Positions 32,301-42,399 are shown, numbered from the stretch's first letter. The stretch is 64,000 nucleotides of DNA from Limnomonas spitsbergensis (GCA_037349105.1 JAYJMM010000017.1:1178001-1242000), one strand, 5' to 3'. Notes: a model not told the origin generated them from the letters alone. Made by a program: numbers and translations.

Positions 32301-34628
32301 CCCCTCTCCCCCAGCACCGCTCATCTAGGGCCACTATTTTAAATTGACCCGATTTGGGCGGCCCCGCCCAAAGAATAAAGGGCGCATAGTGCCTCTAGCT
32401 GCTGGGACCCCAAATTGAGCTGCGCAGCGGGATCAGCGACGGTACAATTACTACGGTCTGCCTGGACCCATGTTTTCTCCCTCACCAGATACACCCCTCA
32501 CTCACCACCACTCACCACTCATCTGAGGCATTGACACACACATGCACATAAATACCAATTTCAATGTGATGATGACTCGTAAGGGAGCAAGGAAATCAAG
32601 TGGACACTGGACACAGGAGTGACAGGACACACCATTTTCACTCGACCATTTGTTTGTAGGGGCGGGCAACGAAACATACAAACCCCGATAAACTGCGACA
32701 ATCTAAGAAAATATGAACTCCGATGACATTGGTCTTTAATCATAGCACCTTGCATGTTGACCCACATCCATTTGCACGTGCAGCGTTTACAGGATCATTG
32801 AGATGTATGCATACCACTCAAGCAAAAACACTTGAAAGACCACCACGCACCCATCAACACTCACCCACCACCACTCAATCACCACCTCTCACCCACCACC
32901 ACTCACCCACTACCACCCACCCACCACCACTCACCCACTACCACTCACCCACCACCACTCACCCACCACCACTCACCCTCTGAGTTGACCCGTATCCATC
33001 TGTGAGCGCAGCTTCCTTCACTCTTCCCTGTCAACGCAGCGTTTACGGAGTTGTGAAAAGGGGGCTGTATGTGTACCAGCTGGAGTGGTGGCTGAGGCAT
33101 TTCAACCCGGACCAGATGCTGGTCATCAACCATGAGGAGGTATGCAGGAGAGGGCAAGTTTGCAGGGGTTTTTTGCCGTGTTTAGGGTTCAGTTCGTCAG
33201 TAACCTGACGTATGTTTTTGCTCCCTGTGACCGCAGCTGATGGCAGCGCCTGAGAAGGTGCTGGGTCAGGTGGTGTCCTTTCTTGGCCAGGATCCAGGTC
33301 GACTCACTCAGCCAGCCAAGGTGAGTCAGGGTGGGCCTGATGTGGACTGGGGGGTGATGCAGCTGTGCAATCGGTTGGACCTAGGCGTTGAGAAAATGGG
33401 TGTCCTTCCTTGGCCAGGCTTTAGGTCGACTCAGCTAGCTATGGCTAAGTAGGGCAGGGCCAGGGTCATCAGGGGATGGTGGGTGGCAGCCAGTAGGAGG
33501 ACGCAGGTCTCGTGAGGTATGGGAGTGAAGGCTGAGTAGGTATTGGGATAAATGGGGTGTCCTTCACTCCTTCCTTGGTCAGGGGCAAGCAGGGAAGGGC
33601 AGGGTTCATTAGGGGGAGGGTGGGGGGGGGCAGGAGGACTCAGGTATTGTGAGGGATGGGAGATAAGTCTGAGTAGGTGTTGAGTCAAGGGGTGTCCATC
33701 TTTGGTCTTTGGGATCCATGTGTGCTCTCTGTTCCAGTCGAGGTGGGGTAGGGGCAGGGTCAGGGGCAGGGATCGTTAGGTGCATTTATCAAGTGCATAC
33801 TTCCATACTGCTGGGGCACAAATCTGAAGCTGCAACCGCGTAGGAGGTATTGCCACCCTGAGTTTTGTTGTTTACCGTAGTCACGGACGTACTTCGTTAT
33901 TTTGATCGTTATTCAAGGAACAACGAAATCAGTCGTGAAATGTTTTTGACTGGAATTTTTCATGTGAAGGGGCAACGAATTAAAAAAATCGCCAAAACTG
34001 CGACTTTTTAAGCAACAAAGAAATTCGAAAATAACGAAACACGTCCGTGACTACGGTATCATGCATTGGGGCATGACGGAGGGTTCGTTACTGGCCTGGC
34101 TTAAATTTGTTACGCTCTTCTGTTCCAAAGATTATGTATCGAATTTGTTGTGATGCTCTTTATATGGTATGTGATGCTTTTTGGGACTGTAAAAACGCCA
34201 CGGAAAATTCTCCTCGCAGTACTCGCAGGCTGATGCAAACCAAGGGATGACCACAGGCCACTGGTGGAGCCCAGCCGCCCCAGCCGACCACCTCTTGAGG
34301 GTGTATAGTCCATTAACCTCACTTTCGGGACGAATCTCGGCAACAAATCTCTCGGCAAAGCTTCGAGATTCTGGCTGCTGCTTTCTCGCAGGCCGCCGCA
34401 AAGCGAGGGACCACGATGGGCCCTGAGGGTGCTCAGTGGACCTCCTCCGAGGGTGGTTGGTCCATCCCCCTGACCAACGGAACCAAGGCGCGGTACAGAT
34501 CCACAATGCAGGACTTGTACCGCTTCTATGGGCATGCCAACGAGGAACTGTACCGCCTGATGGCGGCCCTGGGGCCTGCCTCAGGGTGGACAGGGAGGTT
34601 CCCAACACCTTCGGAAAACAGTGCATGA
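26322..34628 (+). CDS. secretory-pathway sulfotransferase (ST1)
   Basis: Exons recognised: 26322-26553, 27199-27370, 28634-28841, 30314-30865, 33040-33139, 33237-33320 and 34392-34628 (TGA). Phases match except between 30865 (phase 0) and 33040 (phase 2), so one exon of length 3n+2, or another splice choice, is unresolved. An N-terminal hydrophobic segment (FPVLLLWLQIVCVQALCL) is a signal peptide or anchor. The PAPS 5'-phosphosulfate loop is GAQKAGTTFLYNELL (Lys76), split by the phase-1 intron 1. The 3'-phosphate-binding motif is VVLLRDPVARALSHWNM. The C-terminal part is KRGLYVYQLEWWLRHF, then QMLVINHEEL and LYRFYGHANEELYRL. It would transfer sulfate from PAPS to a glycan or protein in the Golgi. 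Exon 4 adds about 180 residues, largely Gly/Ser-rich. The donor after exon 3 is GC (gagGCGAGT). Confidence 0.82.
26560..26860 (+). repeat. ~95-bp imperfect tandem repeat in ST intron 1
   Basis: Three diverged copies of a block with ccttcagatgacccagcttg and catggcgct follow exon 1. The tandem-duplication breakpoint is about 100 bp further on, at 26,964. Confidence 0.6.
27445..27680 (+). repeat. decayed tandem copies of ST exon 2 donor side
   Basis: After exon 2 ends at 27370 (tcact|gtgagttgaaggg), two diverged copies of its last about 80 bp plus donor follow, at about 27,450-27,540 and 27,605-27,680. Each has the cggctgcccctggggagca block and a gtgag donor. The duplicated unit carries them again at 44,658-44,893. 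Confidence 0.75.
27863..27909. repeat. perfect 22-bp palindrome with 3-nt loop
   Basis: Arms atacctgtagtgatcacagg+tg and its exact complement flank cat. It lies in ST intron 2 and is unchanged in the second unit at 45,076-45,122. It would form a strong cruciform or RNA hairpin. Confidence 0.95.
28333..28590 (+). repeat. two tandem copies of the dispersed ~130-bp repeat
   Basis: Both copies contain catgaaccagccgccg, gctagatgcaccaggcccc and gctgaattgtagctgaagta. They lie in ST intron 2; the duplicate is at 45,546-45,803. Confidence 0.6.
28918..29370 (+). repeat. decayed tandem copies of ST exon 3 donor side
   Basis: The end of exon 3 (HWNMVREVGRFEIKDFEAE) is followed by three diverged versions, at about 28,918-28,985, 29,090-29,165 and 29,285-29,360. 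One reads HWNMEREFGCFEIKDLEAE and ends in a true GT donor (gagGTGCGG), unlike the GC-type end of exon 3 itself. Surrounding sequence is G-rich. The duplicate is at 46,131-46,583. Confidence 0.75.
31486..31990 (+). repeat. 83-bp minisatellite in ST intron 4
   Basis: Six copies of an 83-bp unit starting catccgaggtagggtcatca. Each contains the small hairpin ccagact-ccctt-agtctgg. The last copy is degenerate. The duplicate is at 48,699-49,203. Confidence 0.95.
32853..32985 (+). repeat. ccaccactcaccc simple repeat
   Basis: Runs of cacccaccaccactcaccca in ST intron 4 just upstream of the acceptor at 33039. The duplicate is at 50,066-50,198. Confidence 0.9.
33396..33625 (+). repeat. decayed tandem copies of ST exon 6 (33237-33320)
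   Basis: Two diverged copies of tgtcctttcttggccagg and what follows lie downstream of the true exon. The first retains gtcgactcagctagctatgg as a decayed version of gtcgactcactcagccagcc. The duplicate is at 50,609-50,838. Confidence 0.7.
33875..34056. mobile_element. Tc1/mariner-type MITE (182 bp)
   Basis: Terminal inverted repeats start ccgtagtcacggacgt and continue with ttcgttatttt on both ends. The element is flanked by TA on each side (33873-33874 and 34057-34058), the target duplication of Tc1/mariner elements. There is no coding capacity. It lies within the last ST intron; the second unit has it at 51,088-51,269. Confidence 0.85.
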
Positions 34629-35640
34629 GAAGCCGACAGCCAAACGTTATTTTTGTGAACCTAGGGGAGCTGGTTGCTGTGCGTTGAAGCATGACAGGGT
34701 AAAAATGTATTGAGAACAAGTCAATGACGTTACACGGCGCCTAACTAAAGAGTTGGGAGGAGAACAAGTAATGAGGGAAATGTGTTGGCACTGTCGCGGT
34801 TGGTTTGGGAGTTGCTGTGATTATGGCTGTCGCTACTTCCGTTTTTCTTGAGATGGGGGCAGGGCTGAACAAGAAAGATGGGGGCGGCTGGGCAGGGGTG
34901 CAGGCCTGCTGGAAGAAAAGGTCTGGGAATTGCACGCGATCAACCATACCGTAAAATGGGTTTGACTCTGCGTTTAATTACCGGTAATTATTTGTTGAGG
35001 TGTGCAGAGTGGTGCGCGAAAATATACCGTAATTAACCTCGTAAGTAACAACTATTTTCAGGGGATGTGCAGAGTACGTATTCCAGCCAGCACAAAATTT
35101 TGTTATCAACAGGGTTGCGCGAATTGGGGCGCAGACCCTATCCCGTTTTACGTTACATAAGCTGTTTTAAATTCCATACGGAGTACTGAAGGCAGTGTTT
35201 TTCTTCCTATTTTAGGAATGCCGCCCCACAACCGCCGGATGCCCGATTGGGACGAAACCTGGACCAGCCTACGACTAGTGGCCAAAGCAGCTAGGCTGAC
35301 CACAAAGGGGGCCTCCGGCCAACGGCCGGGGTACAGCTGTAATGGAGCTGAGTCACGAAAAAAGAAGGACTGACTGGAAGCATGTTGACGTGGTTTGTAC
35401 ACAAGGGTACGGTTATAAAGCCAAGCAGGGTTCTTGAGGGGCGAGGAGGTGCTGGGTGTGGGAAGGGGCGGTGGGATGCGCGGTTGAAATAGGGGTGAGG
35501 GGTGCATGAGGGGAGGAGCGAAGATTGTCGAGGGAGGTGTGTCAGGTACCGTACTCGGCTGGGGTCTGTAACAACCGGAGTGCCTACGATGGAGTTGAGG
35601 AGTGGGTGGGGTGGGGTGAGGACTGGGAAAGAGGCTTGAA
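34629..35640. other. no gene; one dispersed repeat copy
   Basis: Downstream of ST1. From about 35,213 to 35,360 there is a copy of the dispersed 130-bp repeat (gccgccccacaaccgcc, cccgattgggacgaaacctg). The rest is unassigned. The duplicate of this stretch is 51,842-52,853. Confidence 0.45.
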
Positions 35641-36070
35641 CTAGAGCCGCAAGGTAGATGGCTTGGCCGAGATTATGGCCGATGCCTGTCAGGTCCTCCC
35701 TCGAGGCACCACGCAAGACATCCTCGGAAAACAAGCCGTTCATTACTAGTGGCTGCAGCGAGGCGCCGAGGCGCCGTCGGGGAAGTGTGGCGTAGGACCA
35801 AGCAGCTCTCTCACCACGGAGTCCATTTCTGCAAGTTGCATGGTAGGAATGAGCAAGTGAGAAGGTTTCTAATCTGTGGGAACCAGGGAGCTGCAGGGCT
35901 TGAAAAATTCTGAGGACCATGCAGAGGAAGGACCTTGGAAAGGCCAGCCGCAATTGCGAGTTAGTCGACGCTACGGGTTCGTAGTTTCCAAAAAGCACAA
36001 GACAAGACGGGGAATCAATAGCAGTCTCCTGGGGGAAAAAGCAAGCAACGAAAGCACATGCAAAATTCAA
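35641..36070 (-). CDS. hypothetical ORF with SAM-domain-like segment
   Basis: Part of a 259-codon frame (36070-35291) starting MNFACAFVACFFPQ. The middle part, LQPLVMNGLFSEDVLRGA then SREDLTGIGHNLGQAIYLAA, has the Leu, Asn-Gly, Asp-Leu and Ile-Gly spacing of a sterile alpha motif. The frame past about 35,640 is Pro-rich and probably not coding. A related fragment of the region just downstream is found near 38,280-38,345. No splice model could be fixed. Confidence 0.35.
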
Positions 36071-36338
36071 CTAATATCTAAAGACACCATCCCACCTGGG
36101 GCCTTGTGGATCCACTGGAGGTGAAGGTCAGGACTCAGACTCAGCCGCCCAGGGGCAGGGGTTGCCCCTTCTTTATTGTGAAAGCTTTCGAGGCAAGGGG
36201 GTTATTTATGCATCACAAGCTTCAGGTTAATAGGAAGAGTTTGGGATTCATTGCAAGTGAAAGGAAGAAAGAAAACGCCTGAGCGTGTCTTGTAGGGTTC
36301 ACCCGCTGTGGCGGCATTAGTTATGCGAGCATCTTCAC

Positions 36339-37806
36339 ATGCCTGCATGCCTGTTAAGCGCGGTGCAAGCGCTTTATGCTGGTGCAGTTTACACGCTCAC
36401 TGACGGCCACAAGCGCACTGGTCCTGTGCCTTGCACCAGAGGCATCAAGCAGGGCTGCCCCCTGAGCCCCCTGCTCTTTAGCCTTTACCTCAGTGACCTG
36501 CCGGCCATGCTCGCAGCCAAGTGCCCGGCAGAGGGCATTGAGATGCAGGTGGGGCGACAGCTACGCTGCCTGCTGTATGCGGATGACCTCTCCTTGCTAG
36601 CCCGCACCCCAGCAGGGCTGCAACGCATGCTTGATGCCTTGCATGAATATGCGGCACATAAACAGCTTCAGGTGAATGTCAGTAAGACAGAGGTCAAGGA
36701 GTTTGGCAGCCGCTTAGCAGCGCAACGCCGACAGCCAGCCCATATTTGCCGTTCCGGCCCTGACCGTGCCGTGTTGAAGCGCGTCCATGAATTCAAGTTC
36801 TTGGGCATCACTCAGCACGAAAGCGGCGGCATGAAGAGGGCCATGGAGGGTAGAGAGGCGCCTTTGGCTGCCCGCTGCACCGTGTTCGCCGCATGGCAGC
36901 CAAGGTGGGCCTAAGGCGCCATCTTCCAACCCGCATCAGGTTGGTAGCTGTGTACGCAGCGCATGCGGCCAACTACGGCGACGTGGTGTGGGCCACCAGC
37001 CACCTTCGGCCGCGGCAATGTCTCTCCAGCAAAATGCAGTCCAGCCTGCTTCAGCACCTACGCCAGGCTGCGGGGCTACCTGCATCACTGTGGACCCATA
37101 TCCTCCGCTTCTACAATGCAGCGGTGGCACCGGCGGCACAGCAATACAGCCCTCTCATGGCTCAAGCCATGGCAGCAGATATGCAGCTTGCAATCAGCCA
37201 GGGCACTGGCTGCTGCACCTGGTGCTCTGATCTGCTGGGTGCATTAGAGGAGCTGGAGCGGGGGCAGCCACCCCCACCTTACGAGAGCCAGCAGCTGCCC
37301 TACAGCGCCCACCTGTCACAGAGGTGTTGGCACTAGTTGACGCAGCCTACGAGCAAGCACGGCTGGATGCAAGCGGCGGTGGGGACCCCAGGGACCCTAC
37401 CACCGAGCACAGATCTGCGGCGACCTACCGCACCTGATTCCAGTCCACGGCGAGTGCCGTGCTGGAACAAGCCAAGAGCCGCACTAGCCAGAGGGAGTAT
37501 GCTTGTGTGCGCATAAATTTGCGACTGCGGCTCGGCGGGATCAACACTGCTGATACCAGAGGACGGCGCAACGGTCAGCAGCGAGAGGCACGCTGCTGCC
37601 AGCGGTGTTGGGCACGGGGGGATAGCGAGCAGGTGGAGGATGCGCTACATGTGTGCTTCCAGTGCCCTAGTGTCAGGGAGCAGTTACGGGAGCGGTGGTG
37701 GGCAGGTCCTCCGGGCGCTGCCACTAACTTCCACCAGTTGTACCAGGCTGAGCAGGGGTGGGATGCACTTGCTTTTGTGGATTGTGCTGTGGGCATTGTT
37801 GAGGGT
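36339..37806 (+). pseudogene. 5'-truncated non-LTR (LINE-type) retrotransposon
   Basis: Begins inside a reverse transcriptase. GIKQGCPLSPLLFSLYLSDL and LLYADDLSLLA are the RT core motifs, followed by the thumb (VSKTEVKEFG ... FKFLGI). The frame then shifts twice (at about 36,900 and 37,340-37,450) before a C-terminal zinc-knuckle-like segment (CQRCWARGD ... HVCFQCPSVREQLRERW). There is no endonuclease and the 5' end is truncated, so it is dead. Sequence after the stop at 37,806 contains a diverged tandem copy of the 3' end (gggtgggatacgcttgcttt). Confidence 0.85.
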
Positions 37807-38627
37807 TAGTCTTTATGAGGCGCCGGTGTCCTTTGCCTTTCCGGCCTTCTCTTTTGGTCATTTTTTGTTGTTGTTGTTGTTATTGTTTGCCCCCTTTTTC
37901 GCTTCTTCTCTTCTCCTTTTTCATCAGTGGGGCGCCCTTGCGGCCACTCATGGGTGGGATACGCTTGCTTTTGTGGACTTTTCTTTTCTTAGAGGCTTTG
38001 TTGAGGGCTGGTCTCTATTGGAACTCAGGTGTTGGACTTGGTCTTCATTGCCTTCCCGGCCTCTCCTTTAGTTCGTTCCTTTCCCCCTCTCTTCCTTTTA
38101 GTTCCTTCTTTACTCCCTTTTGAACAGTTGGACGCCCACGAGGCCGAGCTTTGAGCGGGCCCAGAGGTGTAACGTTATTCACCCGCTGGCCCCGACCGAA
38201 ATCGGGTTAATGACCGAGTCTCCCAGGCCGACGTTCACACCCTGCCCAGGCCCGGCGCCAGACCGAGGCCCCACCTGCTTACGATGGAGTTGCGGGGTGG
38301 TTGAACGGTGGTTGAGGACTGGGAGGGGAGCTTGAACTAGAGCCTTGGACTTGGTGGTGTGGATATGCTGGACAGACCCCGCAGTGTAACTTAGGTAACG
38401 AAATGAGCTGAAAGGATGGAGCGAGAGAGATCAGGGAAGTGTCATCGGCGAGGTGGGTGCTACAAATTCCTGCCAACCCTGCCACGAGTCCACGACCTCT
38501 GATGCATGACTCTGGTACGGTCTGTTAAATAAAGCATGCAACCTGCTTTGCAGGCCGTGATGCACTGATTGCACTCCCTACCGAGTAAAAAATCGGAATT
38601 TAAGGAAGAGAGCGGGGTCAATTTCAA
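37807..38627. other. no gene; pyrimidine-rich tract and repeat fragments
   Basis: Contains (ttg)n and long T/C-rich stretches on the plus strand, a decayed copy of the LINE 3' end (about 37,945-38,010), and at about 38,280-38,345 a relative of the sequence at 35,585-35,650. Confidence 0.5.
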
Positions 38628-39348
38628 TCAGCTCATCAGTGCGCTTCTAATGGTGTCGATAAATGTAGATGGTTCACAAATGTCAAGCGGTGAAACTAAA
38701 GAATAAACCATTGCTCTAGCTGCCACCTGCCAACTACCCATCGTCCCATCCTCGCTAGAGACCACGAGGCTCCAGAAACGGGAGGACTCGCCCATGAGTG
38801 GCATCAAACTAGCATCTAACTTAAGCGTGCTGATGTGCTGCTTCAGAAGCCTGGTCTTCTGCTTCTTGGGGAGCTCCTTGCTCACCACCCCCCAAAACTC
38901 CTCAGCGCTGATGGCATATCTCGTCACATCTGCCTCCGTCAGCTCCTGACCAGGGGGGGCTGACTCCATGTGATCTAGGAAGTGATAATTCCAGACATAA
39001 GGGCGGATGGTATCCGCAATGCTCCTGCAGATGGTGCAAGCCACTGGTCTGTTGGTGCAAGGATTGTTGGCAGAACCCCTCCGACATCTTGTACTTCAGG
39101 GGGCAGCGGGACTTGACTGCTAGCGTGCCGCTGGCAGAGCCTCTGCCCAAGTCTGTTTTGCACAGGCCTGATGTCCTGTCGTCACACAAAATGCCACAGA
39201 AGCTGCATACCTCAACACCACTTGGCTCCAAGCTACAGGCTTCCCCACATTGGCGCAGCAAGATGTGCGCTCCGACGTGCAACCGCATAGCTGATAGCTT
39301 GATTATCTTCCCACAGCCATGCACCTTGCACACTGTCAGCGCATCCAC
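38628..39348 (-). pseudogene. zinc-finger-containing ORF, probably transposon-derived, frameshifted
   Basis: Two overlapping minus-strand frames make one protein if a one-base shift at about 39,060 is allowed. The first has VCKVHGCGKIIKLSAMRLH, then CSFCGILC and CPLKYK. The second has NNPCTNRPVACTIC and then WNYHFLDHM. Paired Cys/His motifs followed by PCTN.P..C..C...VW.YN...H are typical of proteins found beside large DNA transposons in fungi and algae; this link is from memory of the pattern and is tentative. The C-terminal 100 residues are unassigned. Confidence 0.45.
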
Positions 39349-40774
39349 AGCTACTGGTGGTGCAATTCTTGTTGAACATCCTCCAACTGTCGGGGGGTGT
39401 CATCGATAAGTGGCCAGGGCTTAAAATCATCGCCTCTGTACGGGAACTCAGCTGACATGCATGCTCAAGCTGTGGCAAGAAGCTGATGGAAGCTGACCAG
39501 GGACCCCCACCAGCTGGGCTAGCAGGCAGCTGAAGATGACGTTAAGGGCTAGCCGGAGTAAACGAGGAGTGTAATGATGTGATTGTGCGCTGTCGCTTCG
39601 TTGAGGTCTCCATGGCCAGCTTCTCAGCTTCTCTCTTGCACTCTTTCCCCTGTTGGTGATTCCTTAGGGTTGTCTGTGAATTTTAGGACCTTCAAACAAT
39701 GCGCACAGCAGATTGCCGTTGCTTTATTCATAGCAACTACCAATGCAGCTACACCGTGTGAGTCCATAATGGGTGTGCACAACGGTGCATGTGGTTCTGG
39801 AGCCATGCCACCCCCATGCCAAAATTGCATGCCAAGAGGGGTCTGGTATTCTGTGATGAACTTGTTATGATGCATATCTGTAGCAAATGACAGTAGGAAT
39901 GCAACGGTGAAGCTATTGTCTGAATCTGATGTTTAACACAAAATATACTAACATTTCCCAAAACGCCTTTTTTATTCATACCCCCCTTCCCCCCCACACA
40001 CTTTGACCCTCCATAACTCCCAGCCCCCTGGGCCATTTGTTAGAACAGTTAAGGAAAGCTCTCGTCAAGCACTACAACTTTCGATGATGGGGTGTATCCA
40101 GTGTTTTTTGCCCCCCCTCGCTCCCACTACTCTTGGTAACTGGTATTTTCTTGGACTTCACAAAGTGGGAGGCTGGCCGCCTAACCGTAGAAATCCTGAG
40201 ACGCCAACACAAAATGGTGGCATCTATACCAAAAGGTTCAGGGATGGAACCTTCTGAACGATCCTCTCTCTCCCCCTGTCTAGATTATCGGGTTCCATGT
40301 TCCTGCCCCTTCACATAGGAGGGGGTCCTGGCTGCATCATAGTCCTGGCTGTGCAGGGTAGCTGGAATTGAGGTTTTTGTCATCCCCTCCCAGCCCCATG
40401 TGGCCGAGCGTTCAGCAGGGTACAGCGGGTCAATGACATAACACCTCTGGGCCAGGCTGAAAAGCTTGGTCGCATGGGCGCCCGACTGTGTGGTCGAGAG
40501 GAAAATAACCCCAAGGCGAGAGGAGGGAGGAAAGGAACAGAGGGAGAAAGACCTTCCCCCCGGAAAGAGAGAAAGTCTGAAGAAACTCCAGGCCGTTTAG
40601 ATCCTAGCCCTCAACAAACTAAAGAGAAAGGAAACTAACACACTACCGATGCAGAAAGCCAGGGCACGTACAAGACCATGATAACATCGTCAATAAATAA
40701 TGCCGGTTTTAAGGCAAATCAGTGTGGGCAGTATGTGGTATTGTATTGAGGGTCCTTGAGGGATCAGTAGTGGT
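39349..40774. other. no firm gene
   Basis: Holds small open frames without recognisable families (for example minus strand 39,875-39,624, HHNKFITEYQTPLGMQFW). The part nearest the histone genes, 40,480-40,640, is purine-rich. Confidence 0.4.
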
Positions 40775-40790
40775 GGTGTTGAAAAACACC
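40775..40790 (-). terminator. histone 3' stem-loop of H2B
   Basis: On the minus strand GGTGTTTTTCAACACC: a 6-bp stem and 4-nt loop TTTC, 52 bp beyond the stop codon. It is identical to the one after H2A. It matches the replication-dependent histone mRNA hairpin that binds SLBP and directs non-polyadenylated 3' ends. Confidence 0.9.
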
Positions 40791-40842
40791 GGTTTGGTTT
40801 GATGGGGATTGGGGCATTGCAGCCAGATGGCTGGTGAGGTGC

Positions 40843-41238
40843 TTATGCCGAGGTGAACTTGGTGACAGCCTTGGTGCCCTCAGAGACGGCATGCTTGGAC
40901 AGCTCTCCAGGAAGGACCAGGCGCACAGCGGTCTGGATCTCACGGGATGTCATTGTGGGCTTCTTAGTGTAGCGGGACAGGCGAGCAGCCTCGGTGGCGA
41001 TCTTGTCGAACATGTCGTTCATGAGAGAGTTGAGGATGCTCATGGCCTTGGAGGAGACACCGGTGTCGGGGTGGACCTGCTTAAGCACCTTGTAAAGGTA
41101 GATCTTGTAGGACTCGACATCCTTGCCGGATTTCTTCTTCTTCTTGCCATCGGTGCTTTTGACAGCGACCTTTTTTGCGACCTTCTTCTCGATAGCCACT
41201 GCGCTGGTTTTCTTTTCAGCGGGTGCCTTGGGTGCCAT
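40843..41238 (-). CDS. H2B: histone H2B (unit 1)
   Basis: 131 residues, no intron. A Lys/Ala-rich N-terminal tail ([10 protein letters not shown]) is followed by the histone fold [38 protein letters not shown] and the C-terminal [19 protein letters not shown]. The start is chosen at MAPKAP; the frame is open for 47 more codons upstream, but that part is promoter and leader. It is transcribed divergently from H2A and is identical in unit 2. Confidence 0.97.
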   Translation of the reverse strand: MAPKAPAEKKTSAVAIEKKVAKKVAVKSTDGKKKKKSGKDVESYKIYLYKVLKQVHPDTGVSSKAMSILNSLMNDMFDKIATEAARLSRYTKKPTMTSREIQTAVRLVLPGELSKHAVSEGTKAVTKFTSA

Positions 41239-41451
41239 TTTGTAGATGCAGGAGTTGTTGGAATCGAGGAGTGTTTTTGGAGAGTTGATGTCGCAAGACG
41301 AATATGTAGTGTTCAAATATTCAGACGCCTGGATCAGCAGGCTCCGACAGCTGGTCTGCTGATCCGGTCTCCACGTCATCTTTAAAATAGCCCAGAGCTT
41401 GAAACAGGCAGTGTCGTTTGTATCAATAACAACCTTTCTGAATCCCTAGAA
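41239..41451. promoter_or_regulatory. bidirectional H2B/H2A promoter with 10-bp inverted repeat
   Basis: 213 bp between the start codons. A perfect inverted repeat ggatcagcag (41331-41340) / ctgctgatcc (41356-41365) lies near the middle with a 15-bp spacer. A TATA-like tttaaaata lies at 41381-41389 for H2A; the AT-rich caaatattc near 41313 may serve H2B. The symmetry suggests one factor dimer serving both genes. Confidence 0.7.
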
Positions 41452-41856
41452 ATGGCAGGCAAGACAGTATCAGCAGGTGGTGGTCGCGGAAAGGCCGCTG
41501 GAGGCAAGAAGGCGGTGTCCCGCAGCGCGAAGGCCGGTCTGCAGTTCCCTGTCGGCCGTGTCGCCCGCTACTTAAAGAAGGGCAAATACGCTGAGCGCAT
41601 TGGAGCTGGCGCCCCCGTCTACCTGGCTGCTGTCCTCGAGTACATCGCTGCTGAGGTGCTGGAGCTGGCTGGCAACGCTGCCCGCGACAACAAGAAGAAC
41701 CGCATCGTCCCCCGCCACATCCAGCTGGCCATCCGCAACGACGAGGAGCTGAGCAAGCTGCTGGGCACAGTCACCATTGCATCCGGTGGTGTGCTGCCCA
41801 ACATACAATCTGTCCTGCTGCCCAAGAAGAGCAAGAAGGAGGAGGAGTCGGCCTAA
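41452..41856 (+). CDS. H2A: histone H2A (unit 1)
   Basis: 134 residues, no intron. The N-terminal tail is rich in Gly/Lys; the fold contains [37 protein letters not shown] and the acidic-patch region [10 protein letters not shown]. The C-terminal tail [10 protein letters not shown] lacks a SQEF/SQEY end, so this is canonical H2A rather than H2A.X. It is followed at 41901 by the histone stem-loop. Confidence 0.97.
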   Translation: MAGKTVSAGGGRGKAAGGKKAVSRSAKAGLQFPVGRVARYLKKGKYAERIGAGAPVYLAAVLEYIAAEVLELAGNAARDNKKNRIVPRHIQLAIRNDEELSKLLGTVTIASGGVLPNIQSVLLPKKSKKEEESA

Positions 41857-41900
41857 GCATCCTGCAATCACCTGTCCTATCTTTACAAACTTAACAAACT

Positions 41901-41916
41901 GGTGTTTTTCAACACC
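41901..41916 (+). terminator. histone 3' stem-loop of H2A
   Basis: GGTGTTTTTCAACACC, 44 bp after the stop codon; same stem and loop as the H2B hairpin. Confidence 0.9.
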
Positions 41917-42399
41917 TCAAAATATCCCGTATCCCTAGTCCAGGCATTGTCCAGGCTGAAAGCTACGCATACTCCCTGCCCAAACTGCAAATATGCCACA
42001 GATTCAAACGCCCTCTGCTAGACACTACCAATATATACCATGTATTGGCCCAACTCTTCCGAACCATAGTTATCCCAGCAGTCTTGAGCCTGTAGGGGTA
42101 AAGACCCCGGGTTTGGGGAAGTTCAGCTTTAATCAGATTATGATATCCGGAGCCTGATAGATTCAGGTGTGCTGAAGCATGGAAGTCCTTGATTCAGGTC
42201 CTCAATGGTAGCATGACGCTGTTGTGCAATAATGAAGGGGTGCGGGCCCTGGCCCAAAGACCAACTCTCGGCTTCATGTGTCGCTCATCCGTCCAATACG
42301 ATTGTGGGCCACATCCTCATCTTTCAGATTAGTCATAAAACACATAATAAAATGTATAATTGTGTCAGCCTTTAACAACACAGCACCAATGTCACATCT
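41917..42399. other. no gene recognised
   Basis: Spacer between H2A and the 34-bp satellite; short palindromic ggggtaaagaccccggg at about 42,096. Confidence 0.4.

Noticed and set aside
40834..41385. 183-codon plus-strand frame over H2B
   Set aside because: Antisense shadow of the H2B gene, which has full family conservation on the minus strand.
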